From CAIKAP01 sp964574605 (lineage in GTDB: Bacteria; Verrucomicrobiota; Verrucomicrobiia; Palsa-1439), in NCBI GenBank assembly GCA_964574605.1, contig CAZNOK010000019.1, positions 1-36,240 on the forward strand: DNA of 36,240 nucleotides, written 5' to 3'. A program made the translations under genes and the position numbers. Shown here in pieces: positions 1 to 7,038 of this stretch (position 1 is its first letter; each line of letters begins with the position of its first letter). A model generated the notes under the pieces. The model was not told where the DNA came from. It did not search any database and saw only the letters and a program-made list of their open reading frames with translations.

Positions 1-631
1 GCGGCATCGCGTGGGCGAAGTAGAGGAAGAACGGACGCTGCCGGTTGCGCTGGATGAAATCAAGCGCGCGTTTTGTGTATCGCTGCGTCAACGTCGCCTG
101 CACGACCGGATACTCGACGACTTTGGCACCTTCGATGAGGTGGACAGGACGCATGTCGTTGGAGTACGGGATGCCGAAGTATTCGTCGAACCCGCGCCCG
201 GTGGGCAACCATTCCGGTTTCGCGTGCCCAAGATGCCACTTGCCGACCATGCCCGTGTCGTAGCCGGCTTGTTTGAGCAGTTGCGCCAGTGTCCGTTCGC
301 TCTCCGGCAAATGCACCTCGTTGGCAGGCGGCTTGCCGTCGGGTGTGGGGTTCGATGTCATACCGCAACGGAACGGATAACGCCCGGTCATCAACGAGGC
401 GCGTGTCGGCGCGCAGAACGCCATGGGACAGTTGAACTGGGTCAGGCGCGCGCCCTCGGCGGCCAGGCGGTCGAGGTTGGGCGTCTTGAACTTCGGGTGT
501 CCGTAACAGGCAAGGTCGCCGTAGCCGAGATCGTCGGCGAGAATCAGAATGATATTCGGACGCTGCGGAGCGGCGAAGGAGGAAGGAAGAATTAAGAAGG
601 AAGAAAGAAGAACGGCGAGGAATGGTTTCAT
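1..631 (-). CDS. Sulfatase, N-terminal part (cut by the left window edge)
   Basis: About 210 residues of an exported arylsulfatase-family hydrolase, which removes sulfate esters, probably from glycans. Translation from the ATG at 631 gives a signal peptide (residues 1-20, ending SSFA), then the metal-binding start of the sulfatase fold (PNIILILADDLGYGD, about 25-39). The formylglycine motif CAPTRASLMTGR follows, with the cysteine at about residue 73; it fits C-x-P-x-R but has Thr where Ser or Ala is commoner. GKWHLG, another sulfatase hallmark, is present further on. The frame is open to base 1, so the C-terminal half lies outside. It is the last visible gene of a run with the Tat-leader gene ending at 642, 10 bases upstream. 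The signal-peptide core is encoded by a heptanucleotide tandem repeat. The family is certain; the substrate is not known. Confidence 0.93.
   Translation of the reverse strand, partial: MKPFLAVLLSSFLILPSSFAAPQRPNIILILADDLGYGDLACYGHPKFKTPNLDRLAAEGARLTQFNCPMAFCAPTRASLMTGRYPFRCGMTSNPTPDGKPPANEVHLPESERTLAQLLKQAGYDTGMVGKWHLGHAKPEWLPTGRGFDEYFGIPYSNDMRPVHLIEGAKVVEYPVVQATLTQRYTKRALDFIQRNRQRPFFLYFAHAMP
578..612. repeat. Heptanucleotide tandem repeat (TTCTTCC on minus strand) encoding a signal-peptide core
   Basis: Five consecutive 7-base units read on the minus strand as TTCTTCT, TTCTTCC, TTCTTAA, TTCTTCC, TTCCTCC, followed by TTCG. Because 7 is not a multiple of 3, three units encode a seven-residue hydrophobic/Ser cycle; here they give the SSFLILPSSFA part of the sulfatase leader. 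The same unit occurs at 3631-3658 in another gene. Confidence 0.85.
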
Positions 632-641
632 AGTTGGTTCC

Positions 642-1490
642 TTATAAGTTGCCCAGCGCGAGGACGATGTTCTTCGCTGGCATGGTGAACGGCGCGGAAT
701 AATGAAGAATCTTTGTCATTTCCTTCCCGTCTTCGACGACGGGCGTCGGTTGCTCGACGACGAAGTCGGCGAAGTGCGGCGCGTTGAAAGCCACGAAGGC
801 CAAACGCAAGCAGTCCACTGCAGGCTCGTATCGCTTGGCGAGGTCGGGGAACGCAATCGGACCGGTGTCCACCTGATATTTCTGGCGTGGCACGCGGATG
901 TTCATGGTTTTCACCGGATACTCGATGACGGCACGCAGGCCGGTGTCGGCGTTGCTGATTTCTGTATGCGCAACCAGTGGCAAAGCGGCGGCCGTGGCAG
1001 CGCGGATTTTTTCAAACGTGTCGAGTGTCGTAACCTGTGGTGCGAACTGCAGTTTCAGGTTTGGTGCGCCCCAGACGTCTTGTGTTTGCTGTATCCGTCG
1101 GTAGTCCGCGGTCAGCCTGGCCTTCCGTCGAAAGATCAGCCAGTGTTCGCCACCGAGAATCGGCAGGAAATCATAGTTGTCCTCCGAGAACAATGGCGAA
1201 CGCTCCGCAAATGTGTTTTCGCTCTTGCAGGAGCCGCACTGATACAACTCCATCGTCACGCCGCCCTTCGCGTCCATCAACATTGTCCGGCTCTCAACCC
1301 AAAAACGCACGGAGTTGAAGGCGGCGGTATTGCAGATGAACGACCGCCCGTAATCGAGACACTCGCTTGCTGGGCGTTCGCCGTCCGCCGCATCCGAAAT
1401 AGCCGTGACTGCAGCGCCTGTTGCGATAGTAGCGCCTCTTCGGAGAAAACCACGTCGCGAGGTTTGCTGCGAAGTGTTCGTTGGTTTCAT
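642..1490 (-). CDS. Tat-exported hypothetical protein
   Basis: 282 residues. The N-terminus has a twin-arginine leader (SRRGFLRRGATIATGAA, about residues 11-27) followed by a small-residue stretch, so the protein is probably exported folded. I do not recognise the mature domain. It contains a Cys pair in the segment YQCGSCKSE and ends in a mixed beta-rich region without a known catalytic motif. The start is the ATG at 1490, whose first bases form an ATGA overlap with the stop of the sialidase-like gene (1487-1489), so the two genes are probably translationally coupled. A sulfatase follows 10 bases downstream. Position suggests a role in the same carbohydrate process, possibly as an enzyme with a bound cofactor or metal because of the Tat leader, but this is inference. 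Confidence 0.75.
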   Translation of the reverse strand: MKPTNTSQQTSRRGFLRRGATIATGAAVTAISDAADGERPASECLDYGRSFICNTAAFNSVRFWVESRTMLMDAKGGVTMELYQCGSCKSENTFAERSPLFSEDNYDFLPILGGEHWLIFRRKARLTADYRRIQQTQDVWGAPNLKLQFAPQVTTLDTFEKIRAATAAALPLVAHTEISNADTGLRAVIEYPVKTMNIRVPRQKYQVDTGPIAFPDLAKRYEPAVDCLRLAFVAFNAPHFADFVVEQPTPVVEDGKEMTKILHYSAPFTMPAKNIVLALGNL

Positions 1491-2680
1491 GGTACGCGGA
1501 GCCAGTCGAGAGTGAGACGGCGGATACGGAGACGGTTGAGGCCGCCGACTGTTTTGTCACCGGCGCAGTAGGCGAGTAAAACAGCATTGTCCACGAAGTG
1601 GATGGCCGTGTAGCAATACCAGCCTTCGAGGTCAGGCTCCAGCACCTTGCGGTTGGTCCAAGTCTTGCCGTTGTCGGAAGAAATACCGGCGACCAGCGGT
1701 GTGCGTCGGTTCTTGGTGAACGGAAAATCGCCGGAATGATCGTTGAAGATCGCCAGCAAATCGGATGAGCCGGGCAAGCGTTTGATACTCGCAGGCGAGC
1801 ACGGTGATTTCAACGATGTCGGTTCGGGCGCGGTCCATGTCTTGCCGCGGTCGGCGGACATACAACCATATTGTGCGCCGAACGTTGTGCGCGCCCAACT
1901 GAACAGCTTGCCGTCGGCTAGTTCCACGACACCGGGTTCCTGCAAACCGGAACTACAGTGCACAGGCGATGCCCACCACGTCGCCGATTCCGTCCACGTC
2001 TTCCCTTCGTCGTCGGAGAGATACCAGATGTCAATCGCACGCCCGTCGAATGACTTGTAGCTGTTCGGATCAGTGTCGCGCGACCGATGAAACCCCACCG
2101 GCACAACCAATCGTCCGGTGCTCAACTGGATCACGCGGTCATTGTTCAGCACGAAGTAGCCCGGAGCAGCCACCACCAGCTTCGGCTCCGACCACGTTTG
2201 CGCTTCGTCAGTCGAGATGCGGATGTAAGGACGGCAATCAAGCAGGCTGTTCTTGAGAAGGTAGAACAGCGCGATCTTCCCGCTCTTCAGGCGCCGTAGT
2301 GAAATGCTCATCACGTTCGCGCCACCTTGGTTTTCCACGATGGTGCGCGTCCCTTTGCTCCATGTGCGCCCGGCGTCATCGGAGTGGATTGCCACGATGC
2401 GCGCCGCGCTGTGGTCTGCCGCGCCACCGTAGAACTGTGTGTACAGGAACAGTACGCGTCCCGACTTCAGCGTGACAAAAGAACCTTCCGAGTTGCGCGG
2501 GAATTCTTTCGATGGTTCGATGTTCAGTACGACGTTGTTTTCGGCGGCGTGCAACGCGGTGAGGACTAGCAGCGCGATAGCGATGATCGTAGGGGCGCAC
2601 TGTGTGCGCCCTTTCTTGGGCATCACGTCGCGACAGGGCGCACGCAGTGCGCCCCTACTACATGTCAGGGGAGTTTTCAT
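1487..2680 (-). CDS. Exported BNR/sialidase-like beta-propeller hydrolase
   Basis: 397 residues from the ATG at 2680, which overlaps the stop of the upstream GH43-like gene by ATGA; this supports that start over an in-frame ATG at 2713. Five Asp-box-type motifs are visible (SDDAGRTW, STDEAQTW, SDDEGKTW, SADRGKTW, SSDNGKTW), typical of six-bladed sialidase-fold propellers (exo-alpha-sialidase/BNR). The enzyme probably cleaves a terminal sugar outside the cytoplasm; many such proteins in this kind of bacterium do not act on sialic acid. The leader is odd: residues about 8-31 are encoded by an inserted hairpin doublet (2589-2658), placing Arg/Cys-rich sequence before the hydrophobic segment TIIAIALLVLTALHA. 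An internal ATG at 2623 (MPKKGRTQ) would give a normal-looking signal peptide and could be the functional start. Confidence 0.87.
   Translation of the reverse strand: MKTPLTCSRGALRAPCRDVMPKKGRTQCAPTIIAIALLVLTALHAAENNVVLNIEPSKEFPRNSEGSFVTLKSGRVLFLYTQFYGGAADHSAARIVAIHSDDAGRTWSKGTRTIVENQGGANVMSISLRRLKSGKIALFYLLKNSLLDCRPYIRISTDEAQTWSEPKLVVAAPGYFVLNNDRVIQLSTGRLVVPVGFHRSRDTDPNSYKSFDGRAIDIWYLSDDEGKTWTESATWWASPVHCSSGLQEPGVVELADGKLFSWARTTFGAQYGCMSADRGKTWTAPEPTSLKSPCSPASIKRLPGSSDLLAIFNDHSGDFPFTKNRRTPLVAGISSDNGKTWTNRKVLEPDLEGWYCYTAIHFVDNAVLLAYCAGDKTVGGLNRLRIRRLTLDWLRVP
2589..2658. repeat. REP-like hairpin doublet with outward GTAG heads, inside a coding sequence
   Basis: Two 24-base arms, 2589-2612 and 2635-2658, are inverted copies with 23 of 24 matches, separated by 22 bases. 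Each arm begins with GTAG (read inward from its outer end) and is itself a hairpin, GGGCGCAC-3 bases-GTGCGCCC. GTAG followed by a hairpin is the layout of bacterial REP elements moved by RAYT (TnpA-REP) transposases. The doublet lies in frame in the leader region of the sialidase-like gene. Confidence 0.85.
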
Positions 2681-3684
2681 GGTTTCCTCAGCGGCACGTT
2701 CACGATGTACCATTTGTCTTTCATCGGCACGGCGAGTGAGAGAGCGCGCGGTTCGCCATTTTCACAGAACACACTGGGACGTTGCAACGGTCCACGCTCC
2801 GTCTGGAGCCATGTGCCATCAACCTTCTTCAGGCGATTGCCCTCGACCGGTTTGCCGTGCTCCGCCGGTTGCCAGTTCAGGCCGTCAGCAGACTCGATCA
2901 GGCCGATGTATTCGTAGGCGTGAAAGACGGCGAAGAACTTCTTGCGCCGGGCATCCCACCACATGTCGGCGTCTTCCGTGTTGATGTCCTTGATCGCCAG
3001 CTTCGGCTGAATGCGGAACGGCCCCGTCGGTTTGTCGGCGAGAGCGATCCCCTCCACGCGTTGGCCGACTTTCACCTCCGGCGTCTTCGGAACGAGATCG
3101 CCCTTCAACATCATCAGGAACCGGCCACCGGGCATCTGCTCGACAGTCGGATTGACGGCGACGTTGTAAACGGGAGGCGTCGGCTCGGCAATGGGACGAT
3201 CCAAGGGCACGTAAGGCCCGGTCAACGAGGTGCTAACGGCGACGCCGGTGCGTTGGCTGTCGCGAATGTGTCCGCGAGTCGGGCCTGACTTGCTGGAGAT
3301 GTAGTAGAGATAATACTTGTCGCCGAACTTCTTGATCTTCGGATTGTGCGCCATCAATTCATCCCAATGACCGGGACCGCGTCCCTGCAACAGCAACTTG
3401 AGATGTTTATACGGGCCAACCGGATTATCGCTGACCGCGAGACAGACTTCCGAAGCGGTCAACCAGTTGCCGACCTTGTCGCGCCAACGCGAATAGACCA
3501 TGCAATACTTCCCGTCCTCACCCTTGTTAATCTGCGGACACCAACAGTAATATCCAGCGTCGCAGTAATCCGAGACCGCTGGGTCATAAGGCTGAACCAT
3601 CGCGCCGAGATCGAGAGGAGGCGCAGCGAAGGAAGAAGTAAGAAGGAAGAAGGAAGAAACGAGGATGGCGAGGAGCGATTTCAT
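2677..3684 (-). CDS. GH43-like exported glycoside hydrolase
   Basis: 335 residues from the ATG at 3684, chosen because it opens a clear signal peptide (MKSLLAILVSSFFLL, cleaved near SSFA). The longer reading from 3867 adds a non-leader Arg/Ser-rich extension and is unlikely. The mature part shows the five-bladed propeller style of families GH43/GH62/GH130: a Tyr/Trp-rich opening (YYCWCPQINKGEDGKYCMVY), repeated phrases such as NPVGPYK and SLTGPYVP, HNPKIKKFGDKYYLYY, and EDADMWWDARRKKFFAVFH. It probably removes arabinose, xylose or a related sugar from polysaccharide outside the cytoplasm. It is the first gene of the run that continues with the BNR protein (ATGA overlap), the Tat-leader protein and the sulfatase. 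Its leader core is also encoded by a heptamer repeat. Exact family and substrate are uncertain. Confidence 0.8.
   Translation of the reverse strand: MKSLLAILVSSFFLLTSSFAAPPLDLGAMVQPYDPAVSDYCDAGYYCWCPQINKGEDGKYCMVYSRWRDKVGNWLTASEVCLAVSDNPVGPYKHLKLLLQGRGPGHWDELMAHNPKIKKFGDKYYLYYISSKSGPTRGHIRDSQRTGVAVSTSLTGPYVPLDRPIAEPTPPVYNVAVNPTVEQMPGGRFLMMLKGDLVPKTPEVKVGQRVEGIALADKPTGPFRIQPKLAIKDINTEDADMWWDARRKKFFAVFHAYEYIGLIESADGLNWQPAEHGKPVEGNRLKKVDGTWLQTERGPLQRPSVFCENGEPRALSLAVPMKDKWYIVNVPLRKP
3631..3658. repeat. Heptanucleotide tandem repeat (TTCTTCC on minus strand) in a signal peptide
   Basis: Four units on the minus strand: TTCTTCC, TTCTTCC, TTCTTAC, TTCTTCC, then TTCG. They encode SSFFLLTSSF of the GH43-like leader. 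The unit, and the way it runs into TTCGC at the end of the leader, match the repeat at 578-612, although the mature proteins are unrelated. Confidence 0.87.
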
Positions 3685-3797
3685 GTCTGTGTCATTGGAC
3701 GGCAGAACGCCCCCCAAGTTCAAGCCGGAAATGGATGAGCCACAGCGAAGGCGCGAAGTTGGCAAGCGAGAAACTGAACGGCTATGACGTTGGCCAC

Positions 3798-3815
3798 GCG
3801 AGCCGTAGCGCTCGC
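3798..3815. repeat. Short hairpin in the 200-base gap between genes
   Basis: GCGAGC and GCTCGC pair around a six-base loop. The hairpin lies in the gap 3685-3884, upstream of the GH43-like gene, where no gene is seen and where the promoter of that gene must lie if the gene starts a new transcript. No T-run follows on either strand, so a simple intrinsic terminator is not supported. Confidence 0.4.
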
Positions 3816-3884
3816 AAGAAAGAACGATGGTTTCGCGCATCGGTTTCACGGCGGGATTAGACGGCACAGATTCTCCAAGATCGA

Positions 3885-4508
3885 CTACCTCGATGGGTCT
3901 CCGTGTGCTGAAGCCAGTACCTTCTGGATGGCAATATCTGAAGCGGATTGAGCGAGCCGAACTGGGCCACCAATGCTCGACAAGATTTGCGGGTCGTCGT
4001 AAACAAAAAACAGTTGCTCGGCGACAGACGCGAGGAATATGAGCCTAGCCTCATCGCCTCGGCTAGTTTGCAAAGCCCATTGGAAAAGAGCGAGACTCAC
4101 AAAACGCTGTCCTTCCATTGAGAGGGCATTAAAGGCGACCGACAGTCGTCGCTGCGACCCTCGAAAGGAATAGAACGAACCCTTGATGGTCGCAACGGGA
4201 CTTGCGATAGACGGCACCAGCGGAATCAGAACCGTCTCCGGCTCGCACATACGTGAGAAGGCGCCAGCTTCGCATAAGGCCTTCAACCCCCGCTCGGTCT
4301 CTCTTCCACCCTGCGCATAAATAAGGAATGCTTGGTATGCAGCCCATAACCGAACCGCCTCGGTCCAACTGTCGTCATCTCCGGCAACTGGCATGCAAAC
4401 CGATGCCTCACCTTCTCCGAGAGACACCGTAAAGTCGAAGAGTTTTGTCCGTCCTGCGAGCTTGTCTAGGAGTCGCATCGTGAGCCCCCGTTGCCTGCGG
4501 TCTGACAC
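3885..4508 (-). CDS. Hypothetical cytoplasmic protein
   Basis: 207 residues from the ATG at 4508, or 197 from the ATG at 4478 (MRLLDKLAGRTK). There is no signal peptide or transmembrane segment, unlike almost every neighbour. The sequence is predicted mixed/alpha (for example RRLSVAFNALSMEGQRFVSL) and I recognise no motif. It follows the YDY-repeat gene by about 45 bases on the same strand, so the two may be co-transcribed. A hand count of one 60-base sample (4021-4080) gives 57% G+C, lower than a sampled glycan gene (67% at 5221-5280). It looks like an unrelated insertion between two carbohydrate gene runs. It could be partner to the repeat protein, but nothing in the sequence proves this. 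Confidence 0.6.
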   Translation of the reverse strand: MSDRRQRGLTMRLLDKLAGRTKLFDFTVSLGEGEASVCMPVAGDDDSWTEAVRLWAAYQAFLIYAQGGRETERGLKALCEAGAFSRMCEPETVLIPLVPSIASPVATIKGSFYSFRGSQRRLSVAFNALSMEGQRFVSLALFQWALQTSRGDEARLIFLASVAEQLFFVYDDPQILSSIGGPVRLAQSASDIAIQKVLASAHGDPSR

Positions 4509-4553
4509 TCAAGCTCAGCAACGATGCGGAGCACCATTCGCTGGAGCAGATGG

Positions 4554-4916
4554 TCAGACACTATAACTGTGGTACTGTCCGTCCTCATGGTCGTACAATG
4601 CGATGGAAGAGCCAGAAACCATTCCAGAGAAATGCTGTTCGGTGTGGTAATCATAACCACTGAACTGCTGCCCGGTGAATCTTAATTGAACATGATTGTT
4701 GGTCTCGTAATCGTAAAAGCTCAAATCTTCGGCGCGCTCATCGCCCGTAAAGTGGCTGGATGTATCGTAATCAAATCCTTGTATCTGCCCGCCATGGATC
4801 GTCACGGTATCATTTCGATATTTGCGTTGGTCGTAGTCGTAAACCGACGAGATGCGCCCTTCTCGATGTTTTGCACCTATGATGGCAACCACTCTTGCCC
4901 GTGTTGATGTCTTCAT
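4554..4916 (-). CDS. Small YDY-repeat protein, low G+C, unknown function
   Basis: 120 residues from the ATG at 4916 (MKTSTRARVVAIIGAK). An in-frame ATG at 4955 would add 13 residues and is less likely. After a basic N-terminus the protein is a run of about five imperfect repeats of 20-23 residues, with the core Y/F-D-Y/H-x-T-x-x-H-F/V-x-G: VYDYDQRKYRND, FDYDTSSHFTG, FYDYETNNHVQL, GYDYHTEQHFSG, LYDHEDGQYHSYSV. The alternating aromatic/polar pattern suggests a small all-beta repeat fold. It is not a clear match to RHS YD repeats, which have a different spacing. No signal peptide is evident. G+C counted by hand over 4561-4740 is about 46%, well below neighbours, suggesting acquisition from elsewhere. 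No Shine-Dalgarno sequence precedes the start. Confidence 0.65.
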   Translation of the reverse strand: MKTSTRARVVAIIGAKHREGRISSVYDYDQRKYRNDTVTIHGGQIQGFDYDTSSHFTGDERAEDLSFYDYETNNHVQLRFTGQQFSGYDYHTEQHFSGMVSGSSIALYDHEDGQYHSYSV

Positions 4917-4994
4917 AGCGTTATGACATTGATAGTGGAACAAATTCGCGGGCACAAGACAAACCTTTCCCCTTGTGCGAAACGCGCCGGTGAC

Positions 4995-5014
4995 GTGTTC
5001 CGGTTATGTTCCGG
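4995..5014. repeat. Dispersed GTTCCGG double motif, copy 1
   Basis: GTGTTCCGGTTATGTTCCGG, between the YDY-repeat gene and the sulfatase. The same 20 bases with one difference occur at 8595-8614 and 15956-15975, all in the same orientation. A single GTTCCGG also lies nearby at 5050-5056. Confidence 0.75.
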
Positions 5015-5025
5015 CAACGTCAGAA

Positions 5026-7038
5026 TCACGGCAGACAAGCCCGCAAAATGTTCCGGTTGTATTTCGCCTTCGTCCCGAAAGCTTTCGGGACTACGGCGGA
5101 CTGGCCGGCTTTCTTGACGTTGGCGAAGTTCCAGACGCGGACGGGCTTGGTGGCGTCGGCGTTGAAGTATTTGATGGATTGGATTTCCACGGGGGAGGCT
5201 TGACCTTGAATCGGCACTGCGACGGTCACGTCTTGCCACTCGGCACCGGCGGGGAGATTGAACTCGACGACCTGGCCGGTTTTGGGGAACTCGTCTTGTG
5301 TGGTGAGTTTCCATTGGACTTTGCCGGTGCCACCGGCTGTGCTGCGGGCGCGAAGTTTCAAGGTGAATGGGCCGGCGAACTTGCCAAGCTGGGCGGTGCC
5401 GAGAAATGGCGTGCGACCATCGGCTTCCATTCGCAATGCACCGGCGACGAGGCTGAGTTTGCAGCCCTTGGGAACGAGCCCCGCTGCCGGGTCGGCTGCG
5501 ACTGTGGGCGCCGTGGGGCGCGGTTTGTAGGCAGGGTTTGGTTTGGGAACGAGCGCGCCGGTGTCGGTGAGGAATTTGTCAATCATCGCGCCGAGTTCCT
5601 TGACTTTGTCGGGCATCTGGTCGGCGAGATTCTTCGTTTCACCGATGTCGCTGCGCAGATTGTAGAGTTGCAGGGGAACGCCGGGCAGGTAGGAGCGAAT
5701 CAGTTTGTAGTCGCCGCTGCGAACCGTGACATCGCCGTCGGTGTGCCGGAATGGGAAATAGATGAAGAAGGCGTTGCGGTTGATGTTGCCTTTGCCGGTG
5801 AGAACGGGAGCAATGCTGACGCCGTCAATAATCTGGCTTGTCTTTTTCTTCAGGCCGATCAGGTCGAGGAGGGTCGGATAAATATCAATGTGTCCGACAA
5901 TCGCGTCGCTGACGGTTCCCGGCGCGATGTGGTCTTTCCACGCCCAGATCATCGGGACGCGGGTGCCGCCTTCGTAGAGGGTGCCTTTGCCGTTGCGCAA
6001 CGGCGAGTTGTCCGTCGGCGGACGGTCGCCGGCCCATTTGCGCCAGTCGGCGAGGAATTCGCTCTTGTGTTTCTCGGCTTTCTCCGTTTTGCCAGTGCCG
6101 GGCACGTTGCTGTGGACGTTGCCGCCGTTGTCGGAGTAGAAGATGATGATGGTGTTGTCGGTCAATCCCTGTTTGTCGAGTTCGTCGAGGATGCGCCCGA
6201 AACATTCATCCACGCTCTTGAGCATGGAGGCCATGATGGGATTGCCCTGAAAACCGCGCGGGTCTTTTTTCTTGGCGAAGTATTTTGTGTATTCGACCTT
6301 GTGCCCCCACGGGCCGTGGACGCCGTAGCACCAGAGGTTGAGGAAGAACGGGCGGTCTTTGCTGGAGCGGATGAACTTGATGGCTTCGTCGGCTTGGCGA
6401 TCCACGATGTATTCGCCGGGCCGCCCATCGGTGATGTTGCCGACATGGCTTTTGCCCGTCGGATTGCCGGTGGGGCTGACGCCGTAGGGTGAGAAGTAAC
6501 CGCCCGGCGGTCCGGGATCGGGTGCGCAGTGGAAGGTGACATCAAATCCATGTTTGTCGGGGCGATACTCCGATGTCAGTCCCAAGTGCCACTTGCCGAT
6601 GTGGGCGGTCCGGTACCCCGCGTCGCGCAACGCTTCCGCCAGCGTGTAGTCGGCAGGGTCAAGATAGTTCTTGCTCTCCGGTGAGATGACGGGAACATTG
6701 GAAGAAGCTTGCGTTGGCATGTAATTATAGCCGGACGGTCTCGGAGGACGGTGGCCGCTCGCAGTGAGGATGCCGTGCCGCGCGGAGTGTTTCCCTGTCA
6801 GAATGCTGGCGCGGCTCGGCGAACAAAGCGGTTGTGCGTAGGCATCGGTAAATCGCATCCCTTGTTTGGCAAAGGCGTCAATGCGCGGCGTCTCGTAGTA
6901 TTGCGAGCCGTAGGCGCCGCAGTCCATCCATCCCATGTCATCCACGAGGAAGACGATGACATTCGGCCGCCGCTGCGCGGCGAATGACGAATGACTAATG
7001 ACTAATGACGAAAGTAGGATGACGGGGAACAACTTCAT
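5026..7038 (-). CDS. Exported arylsulfatase with C-terminal beta domain
   Basis: 670 residues from the ATG at 7038. Signal peptide 1-20 (ending HSSFA), then PNVIVFLVDDMGWMD at the metal site. The formylglycine motif CSPSRASILTGK (Cys about 72) is the standard C-x-P-S-R form activated by a formylglycine-generating enzyme. GKWHLG and the metal-binding FYSDNGG are also present. The catalytic domain ends near residue 480. A C-terminal beta-rich, carbohydrate-binding-like domain follows, as in many sulfatases of this group. The enzyme desulfates a glycan outside the cytoplasm. The gene's start overlaps the stop of the metallo-beta-lactamase gene by ATGA. Two oddities: the leader core is a heptamer repeat (6981-7008), and the last residues (VVPKAFGTKAKYNRN onward) are read from a palindromic element and a GTTCCGG motif, so the original C-terminus was probably replaced. 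Confidence 0.95.
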   Translation of the reverse strand: MKLFPVILLSSLVISHSSFAAQRRPNVIVFLVDDMGWMDCGAYGSQYYETPRIDAFAKQGMRFTDAYAQPLCSPSRASILTGKHSARHGILTASGHRPPRPSGYNYMPTQASSNVPVISPESKNYLDPADYTLAEALRDAGYRTAHIGKWHLGLTSEYRPDKHGFDVTFHCAPDPGPPGGYFSPYGVSPTGNPTGKSHVGNITDGRPGEYIVDRQADEAIKFIRSSKDRPFFLNLWCYGVHGPWGHKVEYTKYFAKKKDPRGFQGNPIMASMLKSVDECFGRILDELDKQGLTDNTIIIFYSDNGGNVHSNVPGTGKTEKAEKHKSEFLADWRKWAGDRPPTDNSPLRNGKGTLYEGGTRVPMIWAWKDHIAPGTVSDAIVGHIDIYPTLLDLIGLKKKTSQIIDGVSIAPVLTGKGNINRNAFFIYFPFRHTDGDVTVRSGDYKLIRSYLPGVPLQLYNLRSDIGETKNLADQMPDKVKELGAMIDKFLTDTGALVPKPNPAYKPRPTAPTVAADPAAGLVPKGCKLSLVAGALRMEADGRTPFLGTAQLGKFAGPFTLKLRARSTAGGTGKVQWKLTTQDEFPKTGQVVEFNLPAGAEWQDVTVAVPIQGQASPVEIQSIKYFNADATKPVRVWNFANVKKAGQSAVVPKAFGTKAKYNRNILRACLP
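5072..5094. repeat. GTAG-headed perfect palindrome at the 3' end of the sulfatase gene
   Basis: GTCCCGAAAGCTTTCGGGAC is a perfect 20-base palindrome at 5072-5091. Read on the minus strand it is headed by GTAG (CTAC at 5091-5094 on the plus strand), as in REP elements. It is translated as VVPKAFGT near the sulfatase C-terminus. With no T-run after it, it is not a clear intrinsic terminator, although it could stabilise the 3' end of the transcript. Confidence 0.8.
6981..7008. repeat. Heptanucleotide tandem repeat (TCATTAG/TCATTCG on minus strand) in a signal peptide
   Basis: Four units on the minus strand: TCATTAG, TCATTAG, TCATTCG, TCATTCG. They encode LVISHSSFA of the sulfatase leader. This is a different heptamer from the TTCTTCC unit at 578-612 and 3631-3658, but it has the same period and occupies the same place in the gene. 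Confidence 0.87.

Noticed and set aside
3798..3815. Hairpin considered as intrinsic terminator
   Set aside because: No T-run follows the six-base-pair stem on either strand.
4916..5000. Possible integron attC-like site next to the YDY-repeat gene
   Set aside because: The GTTATGAC/TAACGC bases do not fit the core-site consensus and no paired inner boxes were found; no integrase is visible.
5072..5091. AAGCTT-centred palindrome as a restriction or operator site only
   Set aside because: The GTAG head and its place at the gene end fit the hairpin elements elsewhere in the window better; an operator inside the gene's 3' end is unlikely.
4975..6492. Plus-strand open frame (505 codons) opposite the sulfatase
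   Set aside because: It is a shadow of the sulfatase, whose catalytic motifs are on the minus strand.
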